48,784 nucleotides of DNA from Candidatus Rhodoferax mariagerensis (GTDB lineage Bacteria > Pseudomonadota > Gammaproteobacteria > Burkholderiales > Burkholderiaceae_C), in contig JADKAW010000032.1 in NCBI GenBank assembly GCA_016719055.1, positions 1 to 48,784 of the forward strand. Reading direction: 5' to 3'. The notes under the pieces were generated by a model that saw nothing but the letters and a program-made list of their open reading frames with translations, ran no database searches and was not told the DNA's origin. Numbering within the stretch: the stretch's first letter is position 1; the number at the start of each line of letters is the position of its first letter. Shown in pieces: positions 32,655-41,251 of this stretch. The translations under genes and the position numbers were made by a program.

Positions 32655-34958
32655 CTAATGCACGGCATTGACGTCGGCCACAGCCAATGCCGTCATGTTG
32701 ACGATACGCAGCACTGTGGCCGATGGGGTCAGAATGTGCGCGGTGGCCGCAGCGCCCAGCAGAATCGGCCCAACCGTCACGCCATCGCCTGCCGTGACTT
32801 TGAGCACATTGAACAAAATGTTGGCCGAGTCCAGGTTCGGGCAGACCAGAATGTTGGCCGGGCCTTCCAGTGTGGTGTGCTGCAGCGCGGCACGGCGAAT
32901 CTCCACCGACAGCGCCGAGTCGCCGCGTAGTTCGCCATCGCACTCGATGTCGGGGTAAGCGGCCTTGAACAGGTCGCGCGCCAGGCGTACCTTTTGCGCA
33001 GAAGCGCGTTTGGATGAGCCATAGTTGGAGTGCGACAGAAAAGCCACCTTGGGGGGTATGCCAAAGCGGCGCACCTCATCAGCTGCCATGCGGGCAATAC
33101 CCACCAGTTGCTCGGCGGTGGGGTCTTCGTTGACATAGGTATCGGCGATGAACAGTGAGTGTTGTTCGAGCAAAAGGGCGTTCAGTGTGGCAAAACATGG
33201 CACATCCACCTTGCGTCCCAGAAGATCGTTGATGTGCTCCAGATGCACGTCAAAGCGACCATATACGCCACACAGCATGGCATCGGCATCGCCCAGCTTG
33301 ACCATCAGCGTCGCAATGGTGGTGGTGCTGCGCCGCACCGCTAACTTGGCGGCATCGGGGCTGACCCCGTGGCGGCCCATCGCTAGGTGGTAGGTCTCCC
33401 AATACTGGCGAAAACGCGGGTCGGCATCGGGGTTGACCACATCAAAATCCTGCCCGATTTTCAGGCGCAGGCCGGCTTTGGCAATGCGCGCCTCGATCAC
33501 GCTGGTGCGGCCAATCAGGATCGGGCGTGCCAGGTCGCCTTCAATCACCAGTTGTGCGGCGCGCAGCACCCGCTCGTCTTCGCCTTCGGCATATGCCACG
33601 CGTTTTTTGGCCAAAGGTGCCCGGCGGGCCGCGTTGAACACCGGCTCCATCAGTAAACCGGTGGAGTAAACAAAGCGCGACAGTTCCTGGCGATAGGCGT
33701 CCAGGTCGGCTATGGGGCGCGTGGCCACACCAGACCGCGCTGCCGCCTCGGCCACCGCTGGCGCGATGCGCAGAATCAGCCGAGCGTCAAACGGTTTTGG
33801 GATGATGAAATCGACACCAAACGCCAGGTCTTGGCCGGCGTAGGCGTGTGCCACTTCTTCGCTGACATCGGCCTTAGCCAGGTCGGCAATCTCGCGCACG
33901 CAGGCCAGCTTCATCTCGTCGGTGATCTTGGTGGCACCGCAGTCCAGCGCACCGCGAAAGATGTACGGAAAGCACAGCACATTGTTGACCTGGTTGGGGT
34001 AGTCGCTGCGGCCAGTGGCAATGATGCAGTCGGGGCGCGCGGCCTTGGCCAGCTCGGGGCGAATTTCGGGCTCGGGGTTGGCCAGCGCCAGGATGATCGG
34101 CTTGTCGGCCATGGTTCTGACCATGTCCCCAGTCAGCACGCCGGCAGTGGAACAGCCCAGAAACACATCTGCGCCATGCATGGCATCGGCCATTGTGCGC
34201 ATGTCAGTGTCTTTGGCAAAACGCGCTTTAGAGGCATCAAAACCACCGGGGCGGCCGTTGTAGATCACGCCCTTGGAGTCGCAGACAAACACGTTTTTCA
34301 CCTGCACGCCCAGTCCGACCATCACATTCAGGCAGGCAATGGCGGCTGCCCCGGCACCAGACACCGCCACACGCACATCCTCGATTTTCTTGCCCACCAG
34401 CTCCAGGCCGTTGAGCAGTGCGGCGCTGCTGATGATGGCGGTACCGTGCTGGTCGTCGTGAAACACCGGAATGCCCATGCGTTCGCTGAGCTTTTGTTCG
34501 ATGTAAAAGCACTCGGGGGCCTTGATGTCTTCGAGGTTGATGCCACCCAGCGTCGGCTCCATGGCGGCAATGATCTCGATCAGCTTGTCGGGGTCGCGCT
34601 CGGCCAGTTCGATGTCAAACACATCGATGCCGGCAAACTTCTTGAACAGGCAGCCTTTGCCTTCCATCACCGGTTTGCCGGCCAGCGGGCCGATGTCGCC
34701 CAGGCCCAGCACGGCAGTGCCGTTGGTGATGACCGCCACCAGATTGCCACGGCTGGTGTATTCGTGCGCCATGGCCGGATTGGCCTGAATCTCCAGGCAG
34801 GGGTAGGCCACACCGGGCGAATAGGCCAGGCTCAGGTCGCGCTGGTTGTGCAGAGGTTTGGTGGCGTTGACCGAAATCTTGCCACGGGTCGGCAATCGAT
34901 GGTATTCAGTGGCAGCGTCGCGCAAGGCTTGTTCGACAGGGGAAAGAGGTTCGCTCAC
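32655..34958 (-). CDS. maeB: NADP-dependent malic enzyme with phosphotransacetylase-like C-terminal domain
   Basis: 767-residue MaeB-type enzyme that decarboxylates malate to pyruvate with reduction of NADP. The N-terminal domain has RGKISVNATKPL, the substrate loop SLAYSPGVAYPCLEI and the metal/catalytic segment VFHDDQHGTAIISSAALLN. The cofactor domain has VAVSGAGAAAIACLN. From about residue 430 a phosphotransacetylase-like domain follows (RVAYAEGEDERVLRAAQ to DGVTVGPILLGA), which in MaeB proteins is regulatory rather than catalytic. Full length. It is transcribed away from tRNA-Leu. Confidence 0.96.
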   Translation of the reverse strand: MSEPLSPVEQALRDAATEYHRLPTRGKISVNATKPLHNQRDLSLAYSPGVAYPCLEIQANPAMAHEYTSRGNLVAVITNGTAVLGLGDIGPLAGKPVMEGKGCLFKKFAGIDVFDIELAERDPDKLIEIIAAMEPTLGGINLEDIKAPECFYIEQKLSERMGIPVFHDDQHGTAIISSAALLNGLELVGKKIEDVRVAVSGAGAAAIACLNVMVGLGVQVKNVFVCDSKGVIYNGRPGGFDASKARFAKDTDMRTMADAMHGADVFLGCSTAGVLTGDMVRTMADKPIILALANPEPEIRPELAKAARPDCIIATGRSDYPNQVNNVLCFPYIFRGALDCGATKITDEMKLACVREIADLAKADVSEEVAHAYAGQDLAFGVDFIIPKPFDARLILRIAPAVAEAAARSGVATRPIADLDAYRQELSRFVYSTGLLMEPVFNAARRAPLAKKRVAYAEGEDERVLRAAQLVIEGDLARPILIGRTSVIEARIAKAGLRLKIGQDFDVVNPDADPRFRQYWETYHLAMGRHGVSPDAAKLAVRRSTTTIATLMVKLGDADAMLCGVYGRFDVHLEHINDLLGRKVDVPCFATLNALLLEQHSLFIADTYVNEDPTAEQLVGIARMAADEVRRFGIPPKVAFLSHSNYGSSKRASAQKVRLARDLFKAAYPDIECDGELRGDSALSVEIRRAALQHTTLEGPANILVCPNLDSANILFNVLKVTAGDGVTVGPILLGAAATAHILTPSATVLRIVNMTALAVADVNAVH

Positions 34959-35048
34959 AGTGGCTCCGGTTTAATCTGGTAAGGGACTTACTTTACTCCT
35001 GTCCGCCGCACGTCAAGCTCTTAGGGTATTCGGGACATTGATGTGCCG

Positions 35049-35076
35049 TTGATCTGTCGGTTAAATAACCTACAAT
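35049..35076 (+). promoter_or_regulatory. Candidate sigma-70 promoter upstream of tRNA-Leu
   Basis: TTGATC and TACAAT separated by 16 bases. It faces the tRNA, with 199 bases between its -10 and the tRNA. Sequence fit only. Confidence 0.35.
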
Positions 35077-35079
35077 TTG

Positions 35080-35275
35080 TCCAAGAAAAAGCGGTTGGAC
35101 GTCTGTTTTACGCCATTGTGAACCGCTCATTATTTGGCGAATTCAGAGCCAGAGGCCTTGTAGGTTCGGTCATGGCAGGTCAAAGCTTGTGACGCTTAAG
35201 ATGGCTTGCTCTGAATTTTCAACGAGCGCTCTGACAGATTGAAGGTCGGAGTATGTATGCTTACAGTTTGACGAT
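35080..35275 (+). other. Tract with paired inverted repeats before tRNA-Leu
   Basis: AGCGGTT (35090-35096) pairs with AACCGCT (35121-35127), and AATTCAGAGC (35140-35149) pairs with GCTCTGAATT (35208-35217). No open frame is supported. It could be a long tRNA leader, a small RNA, or leftover sequence. Confidence 0.3.
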
Positions 35276-35368
35276 GCCCGAGTGGTGAAATAGGTAGACA
35301 CATCGGACTTAAAATCCGCCGCTTCGTGAATAACGGGCGTACCGGTTCGATTCCGGTCTCGGGCACCA
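35276..35368 (+). tRNA. tRNA-Leu (UAA)
   Basis: Cloverleaf: acceptor GCCCGAG pairs with CTCGGGC, then discriminator A and an encoded CCA. The D-arm has GTGGTGAAATAGGTAGACAC. The anticodon stem-loop CGGACTTAAAATCCG carries UAA, there is a long class II variable arm, and the T-arm is CCGGTTCGATTCCGG. At 93 nucleotides it is of class II length. Its 3' side is the attachment region of the integrative element that follows. Confidence 0.95.
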
Positions 35369-35388
35369 TTTAGTAGTTTCAGGCATTA

Positions 35389-35442
35389 TCAGAACCCCTC
35401 AAAACCCGCACGTTTCCCTAGCGTAGCGGGTTTTTCTTTGCG
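35389..35442 (+). repeat. attL-side 54-bp direct repeat
   Basis: Identical over 54 bases to 41252-41305 and starts 20 bases after the tRNA CCA end. It contains the tRNA terminator hairpin. The tRNA 3' part TTCCGGTCTCGG at 35351-35362 is also matched at the right copy. Confidence 0.85.
35401..35436 (+). terminator. Rho-independent terminator of tRNA-Leu
   Basis: Stem AAAACCCGC (35401-35409) with GCGGGTTTT (35426-35434), an inner ACG/CGT pairing, then a T-rich tail. The same hairpin is duplicated at the right end of the element. Confidence 0.8.
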
Positions 35443-35480
35443 TCATTGGGTGTCAAGTCGTATCATTGAAGCTCAACACA

Positions 35481-35533
35481 ATACCGTCATTTTTGACGGT
35501 ATCGAGCAAAAGCTGAAAAGTCGATACCGTCAA
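35481..35533. promoter_or_regulatory. ATACCGTCA repeats upstream of the integrase (arm sites/operator)
   Basis: ATACCGTCA and TGACGGTAT form a perfect 9-bp inverted repeat around TTTT at 35481-35502, and a third copy ATACCGTCAA lies at 35524-35533. Related TGACGGTA repeats occur near the right end. They are probably integrase arm-type binding sites and may regulate int. Confidence 0.6.
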
Positions 35534-35553
35534 ATTCATTCATAGGGGCAACA

Positions 35554-36774
35554 ATGGCACTGACTGACACCGAAGTTCGCAACGCGAAGCCAACAGACAA
35601 GGCATACAAGCTAACCGACGCGCAAGGCTTGTTTTTGCTGGTGGCCACAACGGGCAACAGACTATGGCGCATGGATTACCGCTTTGCCGAAAAGCGCAAA
35701 ACGCTGGCGCTGGGCGTTTACCCGGCGGTATCGCTACTCAAAGCCAGGCAGCGGCGCGACAAGGCACGCGAACTGCTGGCAGACGGTATCGACCCCGGCG
35801 CAGCAAAACAGGAAGCCAAAGCAGCGCAGGCGGCGGTACTGGCCAACACGTTCGAGAAGGTGGCGCTGGAATGGGTGGATAAGACCAAGGCTGATCGCAT
35901 GGCCAGCACGCAGGGGAAAGTGGCCACTTGGTTACAAAAAGACGTTTTCCCCTATATCGGCAACATGGCCATATCCGCCATTGGGCCGCGTGACGTGCTG
36001 GCAGCGTTACGCCACATGGAAGCAAGGGGCGCATTGGACAGCGTGCAACGGGTCAAACAAATCTGTGGGCAGGTGTTTCGATACGCAGTGGCCACGGGCA
36101 GCGCAGAGCGTGACGTGACTCAGGACTTGAAGGGCGCACTTGCCAAACATGCGCCAGCCCACTATGCAGCTATTACCGACCCCAAACAAGCGGGTGATCT
36201 GATGCGCAGTATCTTCAATTACGCAGGACACCCCAACGTCATCGCAGCGCTGAAATTGTCACCGCTGGTGTTTGTCCGGCCTGGTGAACTGCGCGGCATG
36301 GAATGGGCGGAGCTGGACTTGGATACGGCGCAATGGGTGATACCTGCCAGCAAAATGAAAATGAAGGTTGACCACCTTGTCCCCCTTTGCACTCAGGCCG
36401 TGGCGATTCTGAAAGGCATAAAACTGCTGACAGGCACACGGCGTTACGTTTTCCCCAGCATCGGACGCAGTGAAGATCGACCAATGTCTGAAAACACCAT
36501 CAACAGCGCATTGCACGCCATGGGCTACGGCACTGACAAACACACTGCCCATGGTTTTCGGGCGATGGCACGCACCATCATGGATGAGGTGCTGGAAGAA
36601 CGGGTTGACCTGATCGAGCACCAGTTAGCGCACCAAGTCAAAGACCCCAACGGCAGGGCCTACAACCGCACTGCGCACCTGGACGCACGCAAGGCCATGA
36701 TGCAACGCTGGGCGGACTATTTGGACAAGCTGCGCGTTGGTGCGGACGTGATACCGATTCGGGCAGCGGCGTAG
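35554..36774 (+). CDS. int: Tyrosine recombinase (phage-type integrase, DUF4102 N-terminus)
   Basis: 406-residue site-specific recombinase. The N-terminal arm-binding domain begins LTDTEVRNAKPTDKAYKLTD, as in P4/CP4-57-type integrases. The core-binding domain spans about residues 100-200. The catalytic domain has Arg 242 (VRPGELRGMEW), His 333 and Arg 336 (TAHGFRAMA), a His in QLAHQ, and the nucleophile Tyr 370 (GRAYNRTAHL). All catalytic residues are present. The start ATG follows AGGGG. It lies 112 bases after the left direct repeat, as expected for an integrase acting at the adjacent tRNA-Leu. Confidence 0.95.
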   Translation: MALTDTEVRNAKPTDKAYKLTDAQGLFLLVATTGNRLWRMDYRFAEKRKTLALGVYPAVSLLKARQRRDKARELLADGIDPGAAKQEAKAAQAAVLANTFEKVALEWVDKTKADRMASTQGKVATWLQKDVFPYIGNMAISAIGPRDVLAALRHMEARGALDSVQRVKQICGQVFRYAVATGSAERDVTQDLKGALAKHAPAHYAAITDPKQAGDLMRSIFNYAGHPNVIAALKLSPLVFVRPGELRGMEWAELDLDTAQWVIPASKMKMKVDHLVPLCTQAVAILKGIKLLTGTRRYVFPSIGRSEDRPMSENTINSALHAMGYGTDKHTAHGFRAMARTIMDEVLEERVDLIEHQLAHQVKDPNGRAYNRTAHLDARKAMMQRWADYLDKLRVGADVIPIRAAA

Positions 36775-36790
36775 GCAGCATCACCTCATT

Positions 36791-36819
36791 GAGCCCAACC
36801 TCGCCCGCTGGGTTTTTTT
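36791..36819 (+). terminator. Probable terminator after int
   Basis: GCCCA-acctcgcccgc-TGGGT followed by a run of seven T. The stem is short but well placed, about 15 bases after the int stop. Confidence 0.45.
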
Positions 36820-37275
36820 GAACCTGCCAAACTTCGAGCAGTCGGCGGTTTGTCGCAAATTCAATCTAGAAATTCACCTTCTGTTGCATAAAGCTAAGGT
36901 TTGATGTAACCAATTGATTTGTAATGACATTAAATCAGTAGCGTCCCAACATTGAGTCCCGACTTGCGGGTAATTTTTTGAGTTTGTTCAGCTTTCATGA
37001 ACTTTTCGCTGGTTCCGATTTGAATCTGATTTAGTACTCGCACCAAAAAAATCAATGACTTACACGCGGAAAATTGAATGAATTGCAAACGTTGGGACAC
37101 CCAGCGACATTAAATCAGTTTGTGTCATTTGACGGCACTGCATTGCAGGTTTGCTCAAAAGCTAAGGTTTGCACGTCTGGTTGTATGCCAAAACAATCCG
37201 TGTTGCGCGCATTTTTTTATCGCGCAACACATAGCTGTAGGCCACGGTTGTTTGTTGCGCACATGGAGCAACACT
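36820..37275. other. Non-coding AT-rich region of the element with repeats (possible origin/operator)
   Basis: No credible gene. Two copies each of AAAGCTAAGGTTT (near 36891 and 37159) and GACATTAAATCAGT (near 36927 and 37107) occur as direct repeats. CGTCCCAAC (near 36940) is the inverse of GTTGGGAC (near 37090). An element with its own primase is expected to have an origin, and this is the most likely place by composition. Confidence 0.4.
37200..37230. promoter_or_regulatory. 10-bp inverted repeat upstream of alpA-like gene
   Basis: GTGTTGCGCG (37200-37209) and CGCGCAACAC (37221-37230) are perfectly complementary around an 11-base T-rich spacer. A further half-site TTGTTGCGCAC lies at about 37252. 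It could be a repressor operator or a hairpin ahead of the gene at 37276. Confidence 0.55.
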
Positions 37276-37581
37276 ATGCCAGCCCCTTTCAAACGCAAAC
37301 CGACAGTCGTCGCCGAACAGGTGACGATTACCACCACCACCGTCAAATCGAACCAGTCTGGGTTCGATCAACTACCAGACAGCGCATTCATCCGTGAATC
37401 GCAACTGGTTCAAAGCCCCAAGCGACCCGGCAACGGCGCACCACTGCCATTTTCAGCACCGACGCTATGGCGCAAAGTCAAAGACGGCACGTTTCCCAAA
37501 CCTCACAAACTCAGCACAAGGGTTACAGCCTGGAAGGTGTCGCAAGTACGCGAATGGATGACGGCTCAGGCCACGGTGTAA
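37276..37581 (+). CDS. AlpA-like DNA-binding regulator/excisionase
   Basis: 101 residues from ATG 37276, with GGAG eight bases upstream; longer in-frame starts lack such a site. The C-terminal half matches AlpA/excisionase-type winged helix-turn-helix proteins: LPDSAFIRESQLV, PFSAPTLWRKVKDGTFPKPH, and TAWKVSQVREWM. The S-x-x-T-L-W-R recognition helix and the TFPKPHKLS turn are characteristic. In P4-type elements AlpA-like proteins activate integrase expression or excision. It is the first gene of a tight cluster ending at 40939. Confidence 0.82.
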   Translation: MPAPFKRKPTVVAEQVTITTTTVKSNQSGFDQLPDSAFIRESQLVQSPKRPGNGAPLPFSAPTLWRKVKDGTFPKPHKLSTRVTAWKVSQVREWMTAQATV

Positions 37582-37591
37582 AGGGCTGGCC

Positions 37592-37876
37592 ATGACATAC
37601 ACCAACACCCAGCAAAAAGCCCCCAGAGCTTGCGACTCTGAGGGCCTGCATGCCGACACCAACGAATCGTATTTTGCCAGCCACGGGCCGATTCAGCAAG
37701 CCCCTGATGCCAAAGCCGTTGCAACCCAGATAGCACGGCTGGCGCTGGCTGGCCACGTCGTCATCAAAGGCACTCACGGCGACTTCACCTGCTGCAAATT
37801 CGGACTGACACGCTACTGCGCAGACCTTGCGGCGCTGGAGGCATTCGCTAAGAAAGTAGGTGTACGCCATGAGTAA
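37592..37876 (+). CDS. Small hypothetical protein of the integrative element
   Basis: 94 residues. The C-terminal half, GHVVIKGTHGDFTCCKFGLT then RYCADLAALEAFAKKVG, looks like a conserved small-protein family that I associate with primase-bearing islands. It contains a CC pair and one more Cys near the RYCAD stretch. The N-terminus is polar and probably disordered. It starts 10 bases after the AlpA-like gene and overlaps the primase start by 8 bases, so it is cotranslated with replication functions. Function unknown. Confidence 0.7.
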   Translation: MTYTNTQQKAPRACDSEGLHADTNESYFASHGPIQQAPDAKAVATQIARLALAGHVVIKGTHGDFTCCKFGLTRYCADLAALEAFAKKVGVRHE

Positions 37877-40430
37877 CACCACCACACCAACACCCGACAA
37901 GGCGGCAATTCTGGCAGCGCTGGCAGTGATGTTTACCCCTGATGACGTGATCGAACTCAGGGCGTTTCCCAAGGGCCGCAAGCGCACCGACGCGGGTTAC
38001 TTTGACTCTGCCCACTGGCCAGACCTGGCAGAGCACGCAGCGCAATTGAGCAACAACGGTGCAGCGGTTTACATCACGCTGAACCCGGTTGATCCGCAAC
38101 TGCTGGGCCGCTACAACAACCGTATCGAGGCATTCGCAGGGGCGACAACAGCCGACAAGCAAATTGTCCGGCGGCGCTGGCTGCTGATTGATCTTGACCC
38201 GGCGCGACCTGCCCAAACAAGTGCATCGGACACCCAGCTTGGAGCGGCGCACGTCAAAGCACAGGCGATTTACAAGCACCTGAAAGGCATCGGCTGGGCA
38301 GAACCCATGGTGGCCAAATCCGGCAACGGCTACCACCTGCTATATGCGGTTGACCTGCCCAACGATGACGACTCGACGGCTCTGCTGAAAGGCGTGCTGG
38401 CGGCGCTGGCAGAACAATTTGATGACGATCAAATCAAGGTTGACCGCAGCGTTTTCAATGCGGCGCGTATCTGCAAACTGTATGGCACGGTGGCCAGCAA
38501 GGGCGACAACACCGATGCCGCACCCTGGCGGTTATCGGCGCTGGTGAGCACCCCGGCGCGAGTGCTGGTGACGGTTGACCAACTGCGCATGGTGCAACCG
38601 ATACCGACAGCGCCAGCCAACGCACCACCACGCACCACCACGCAACAGAGCACATTCAATCTGGAGGATTTTCTAGCTCGGCACGGACTGGACTACAGCA
38701 CAGACCGACACGATGGCCGCGAGCGGTTCAAGCTGAAAGCCTGCCCATTCAACGGCGAGCACGTCAATGGTGAAGCGGCGGTTTTCAGGGACAACATGGG
38801 TAAGCTGGGTTTTCACTGTATGCACGACAGTTGCAGTGGCAACACCTGGCAGAGCTTGCGTGACCTGCTGGAAGGGCCGCGTCAACAACGAGCACCCCAT
38901 TGGGACTATGACGCTATCGGCACGGTCACGGCAAGTGACACAGGCGCTGGGCCGGACGCATGGCCAGAGCTTCAGCCACTGATCGAAAGGACAGAAGCGC
39001 AGGACTACCCGATTGACGCATTGCCCCCGCTGATTCGCGGCGCGGTGATGGAAGTTGCGGGGTTTGTCAAAGCACCCGTGTCGCTGGTGGCAATGGCCGC
39101 ACTGGCAGCGTTATCGGTGGCCATACAAGCCCACACCGACGTGCAGCGCGACATCAAGCTAGAGGGGCCATGCGGACTGTTTTTGTGTGGCATCGCTGAT
39201 TCTGGTGAGCGCAAATCCAGCCTGGACGGTTACTTCACTCAGGCCATACGCGACTACCAAGCCCGTGAGCACGAAAAAGCCAAGCCACTGATTCAGGCTT
39301 ATGAAACCGAATTAAAGGCTTGGACTGCACAGGCCAGCGGGATTCAGGAAAGCATCAAGTCACTGGCCAAAGCGGGCAAGGACACCAAGGCGCAAATAAC
39401 CCAACTTCACGACCTGGACAGCAACAAGCCGATAGCACCCCGCGTACCACGGCTGATCTACTCAGACGCAACACCCGAAGCGCTGGCATTGAATCTGGTG
39501 AATGGCTGGCCTTCGGGCGGTGTTTTTAGCAATGAAGCAGGCGTTGTCCTTGGTGGCCATGGCATGAACAAGGATACGGCCATGCGCAACATGGCGAGGT
39601 TCAATCAACTGTGGGACGGCAAGATAGCGGCAACCGACCGGGTAACAAGCGAGGGCTACGGCGACACCACGGCGCGGTTAACCATGAGCTTGCAGGTGCA
39701 GGAACCCACGCTACGGGCCTTCTTTGACAACACCAAAGGGTTAGCCCGTGGGACTGGTTTTCTGGCGCGGTTTCTGGTGGCCTGGCCTGAATCGACTATG
39801 GGAACACGCATGTTTGCATCGCCCCCGGACGGCTGGCCAGCACTGGCAGCATTCAACAACAGGTTGACGGCGATTCTGAACAAACAAGCGCCAGTAGATG
39901 ACTTTGGCGTATTGACCCCGGCCATGGCGACACTTAGCCCGGACGCGAAACAGGCATGGATTGAATTTCATGATGCCGTAGAAACCATGCTGGGCACGGG
40001 CGGCGAACTCTACGACTTGCGCGATGTGGGCAGCAAAGCGGCTGACAACATGGTGCGCATGGCGGCTCTGTTTCATGTTTTCGCTGCCAGTATTGGCGCG
40101 ATTGATCTTGACTGCATTGAATCGGCATCGCAGATCATCACCTGGCACTTGCTGGAGGCCAAACGGTTTTTGGGTGAGTTGGCCATGCCCCCCGAGCTGG
40201 CAAACCCGATACGGCTTGAATCCTGGCTGATTGACTGGTGCAGGCGCGAAAGCATGGACAAAGTGCCAACATCGCAGATTCAGCAATTCGGGCCGGGCAG
40301 CTTGCGGGCCAAAGCCACCTACACCGAGGCGCTGAAAGAACTGTCAGAGCTGGGCCGCGCGCGGCTGGTGAAGGACGGCAAAAAGCGGCTGATTCAGATT
40401 CACCCTGACTTGCTGGTGGCAGCATCATGA
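37869..40430 (+). CDS. Primase-helicase-like protein (DNA primase N-terminus, DUF3987)
   Basis: 853 residues from ATG 37869. The N-terminal part (to about 250) has archaeo-eukaryotic-type primase features: RRRWLLIDLDPARP with catalytic acidic residues, VAKSGNGYHLLYAVDLP, and DRSVFNAARICKLYGT. A Cys/His cluster follows (KACPFNGEHVNG ... FHCMHDSC). The second half is DUF3987, a helicase-like ATPase with a Walker A variant LCGIADSGERKSS, a Walker B-like GGVFSNEAGVVLGGHGM and LTMSLQVQEPTLRAFF. It probably primes and unwinds the element's own DNA. Its stop overlaps the next gene (ATGA). Confidence 0.88.
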   Translation: MSNTTTPTPDKAAILAALAVMFTPDDVIELRAFPKGRKRTDAGYFDSAHWPDLAEHAAQLSNNGAAVYITLNPVDPQLLGRYNNRIEAFAGATTADKQIVRRRWLLIDLDPARPAQTSASDTQLGAAHVKAQAIYKHLKGIGWAEPMVAKSGNGYHLLYAVDLPNDDDSTALLKGVLAALAEQFDDDQIKVDRSVFNAARICKLYGTVASKGDNTDAAPWRLSALVSTPARVLVTVDQLRMVQPIPTAPANAPPRTTTQQSTFNLEDFLARHGLDYSTDRHDGRERFKLKACPFNGEHVNGEAAVFRDNMGKLGFHCMHDSCSGNTWQSLRDLLEGPRQQRAPHWDYDAIGTVTASDTGAGPDAWPELQPLIERTEAQDYPIDALPPLIRGAVMEVAGFVKAPVSLVAMAALAALSVAIQAHTDVQRDIKLEGPCGLFLCGIADSGERKSSLDGYFTQAIRDYQAREHEKAKPLIQAYETELKAWTAQASGIQESIKSLAKAGKDTKAQITQLHDLDSNKPIAPRVPRLIYSDATPEALALNLVNGWPSGGVFSNEAGVVLGGHGMNKDTAMRNMARFNQLWDGKIAATDRVTSEGYGDTTARLTMSLQVQEPTLRAFFDNTKGLARGTGFLARFLVAWPESTMGTRMFASPPDGWPALAAFNNRLTAILNKQAPVDDFGVLTPAMATLSPDAKQAWIEFHDAVETMLGTGGELYDLRDVGSKAADNMVRMAALFHVFAASIGAIDLDCIESASQIITWHLLEAKRFLGELAMPPELANPIRLESWLIDWCRRESMDKVPTSQIQQFGPGSLRAKATYTEALKELSELGRARLVKDGKKRLIQIHPDLLVAAS

Positions 40431-40939
40431 GCTTGCTGGCCATGCTCAAAGGTGGCAGGCCGAAAGGCTTTGCTAATGCTAAAACTGCTAATCTTGCTAA
40501 TGTTGGGGCAGTAGACACGGCAACTTTAGCAACTTTAGCAACAATAGCATTAGCAAACCTGCCAAGGCCCCTGGCGAATGACTCTGCACTGACACCCACC
40601 AAGGTGCAGGCCGATTTGCCCACACCGGACGTTAAAGGCTTGCCTACAACCCCGGTTGACGGCGCGGTGATCGACGTCGGCACCATCAGGCCAGCGGGTT
40701 TATCAGCAAAGCTGCTGGCAGCAAGCCTGGCGTTGGACGCACAGATTAATGTGGCAGGGCCATTAGGCTGGTGCGCTGGTGTTGCAAACCCCGACGGCGA
40801 CAAGCCCAAGGGGATGCACTGGAAAACCTATCTGCGACTGATGAACGAACTCAACCGCCATTCAATCGCTGCATTGCAGAGCACTGACGAGATGGTGAAG
40901 CGACTCACGGGCAAGCTGGCCGGTATCGGCGGGATGTAA
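40427..40939 (+). CDS. Ala/Thr-rich hypothetical protein of the integrative element
   Basis: 170 residues, coupled to the primase gene by ATGA. Near the N-terminus is a low-complexity tract built of ANAKTANLANVGAVDTA and ATLATLATIALANL, encoded by repeated GCTAAT and GCAACTTTA codons. The C-terminal part is more ordered (MHWKTYLRLMNELNRHSIA, then ALQSTDEMVKRLTGKL). No known domain. Such short proteins often follow primase genes in islands; a role in replication is a guess. Confidence 0.7.
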   Translation: MSLLAMLKGGRPKGFANAKTANLANVGAVDTATLATLATIALANLPRPLANDSALTPTKVQADLPTPDVKGLPTTPVDGAVIDVGTIRPAGLSAKLLAASLALDAQINVAGPLGWCAGVANPDGDKPKGMHWKTYLRLMNELNRHSIAALQSTDEMVKRLTGKLAGIGGM

Positions 40940-40971
40940 TTTCCCAGCAAATACGCGCAGGCGCGCGATGC

Positions 40972-40994
40972 TGATATGGGGTTTTCCCATATCA
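40972..40994. other. Perfect hairpin downstream of the element's last gene
   Basis: TGATATGGG (40972-40980) and CCCATATCA (40986-40994) pair perfectly around a GTTTT loop. There is no T-run, so it may be a structural or origin signal rather than a terminator. The rest of 40940-41160 shows no gene. Confidence 0.45.
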
Positions 40995-41160
40995 ATCGGT
41001 AATGACGGCGGCACCGTCAGACCCGGCAAGATCAATGTGCTGGGCATCAATGCGCTGGTGGCTGACTGGCGCTGGTTGACATGGCGGTGATCTGGTTCTT
41101 TATGGATTTGCCGGGTGTTGGTGGCTGTGCCAATGCGCGTAAATGAGACGGATTGAAAAA

Positions 41161-41182
41161 TGACGGTACTTTTGACGGTACT
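41161..41182. promoter_or_regulatory. Right-end TGACGGTACTT direct repeats (integrase arm sites)
   Basis: TGACGGTACTT occurs twice, 12 bases apart. They match the ATACCGTCA/TGACGGTAT repeats upstream of int in the shared TGACGGTA core. Further diverged copies (ACGGTATC, GATGGTACC, GCGGTATC) lie just beyond the right direct repeat at 41318-41365. Confidence 0.6.
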
Positions 41183-41251
41183 TATTTTTTGAGAAAAGTT
41201 TTTATTTAATTGAATCAACAACTTAGAGACTCAACGCGGTTCCGGTCTCGG

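Noticed and set aside
33831..34982. 383-codon plus-strand open frame
   Set aside because: Antisense to malic enzyme, His/Gly-rich composition typical of the shadow of a high-GC gene.
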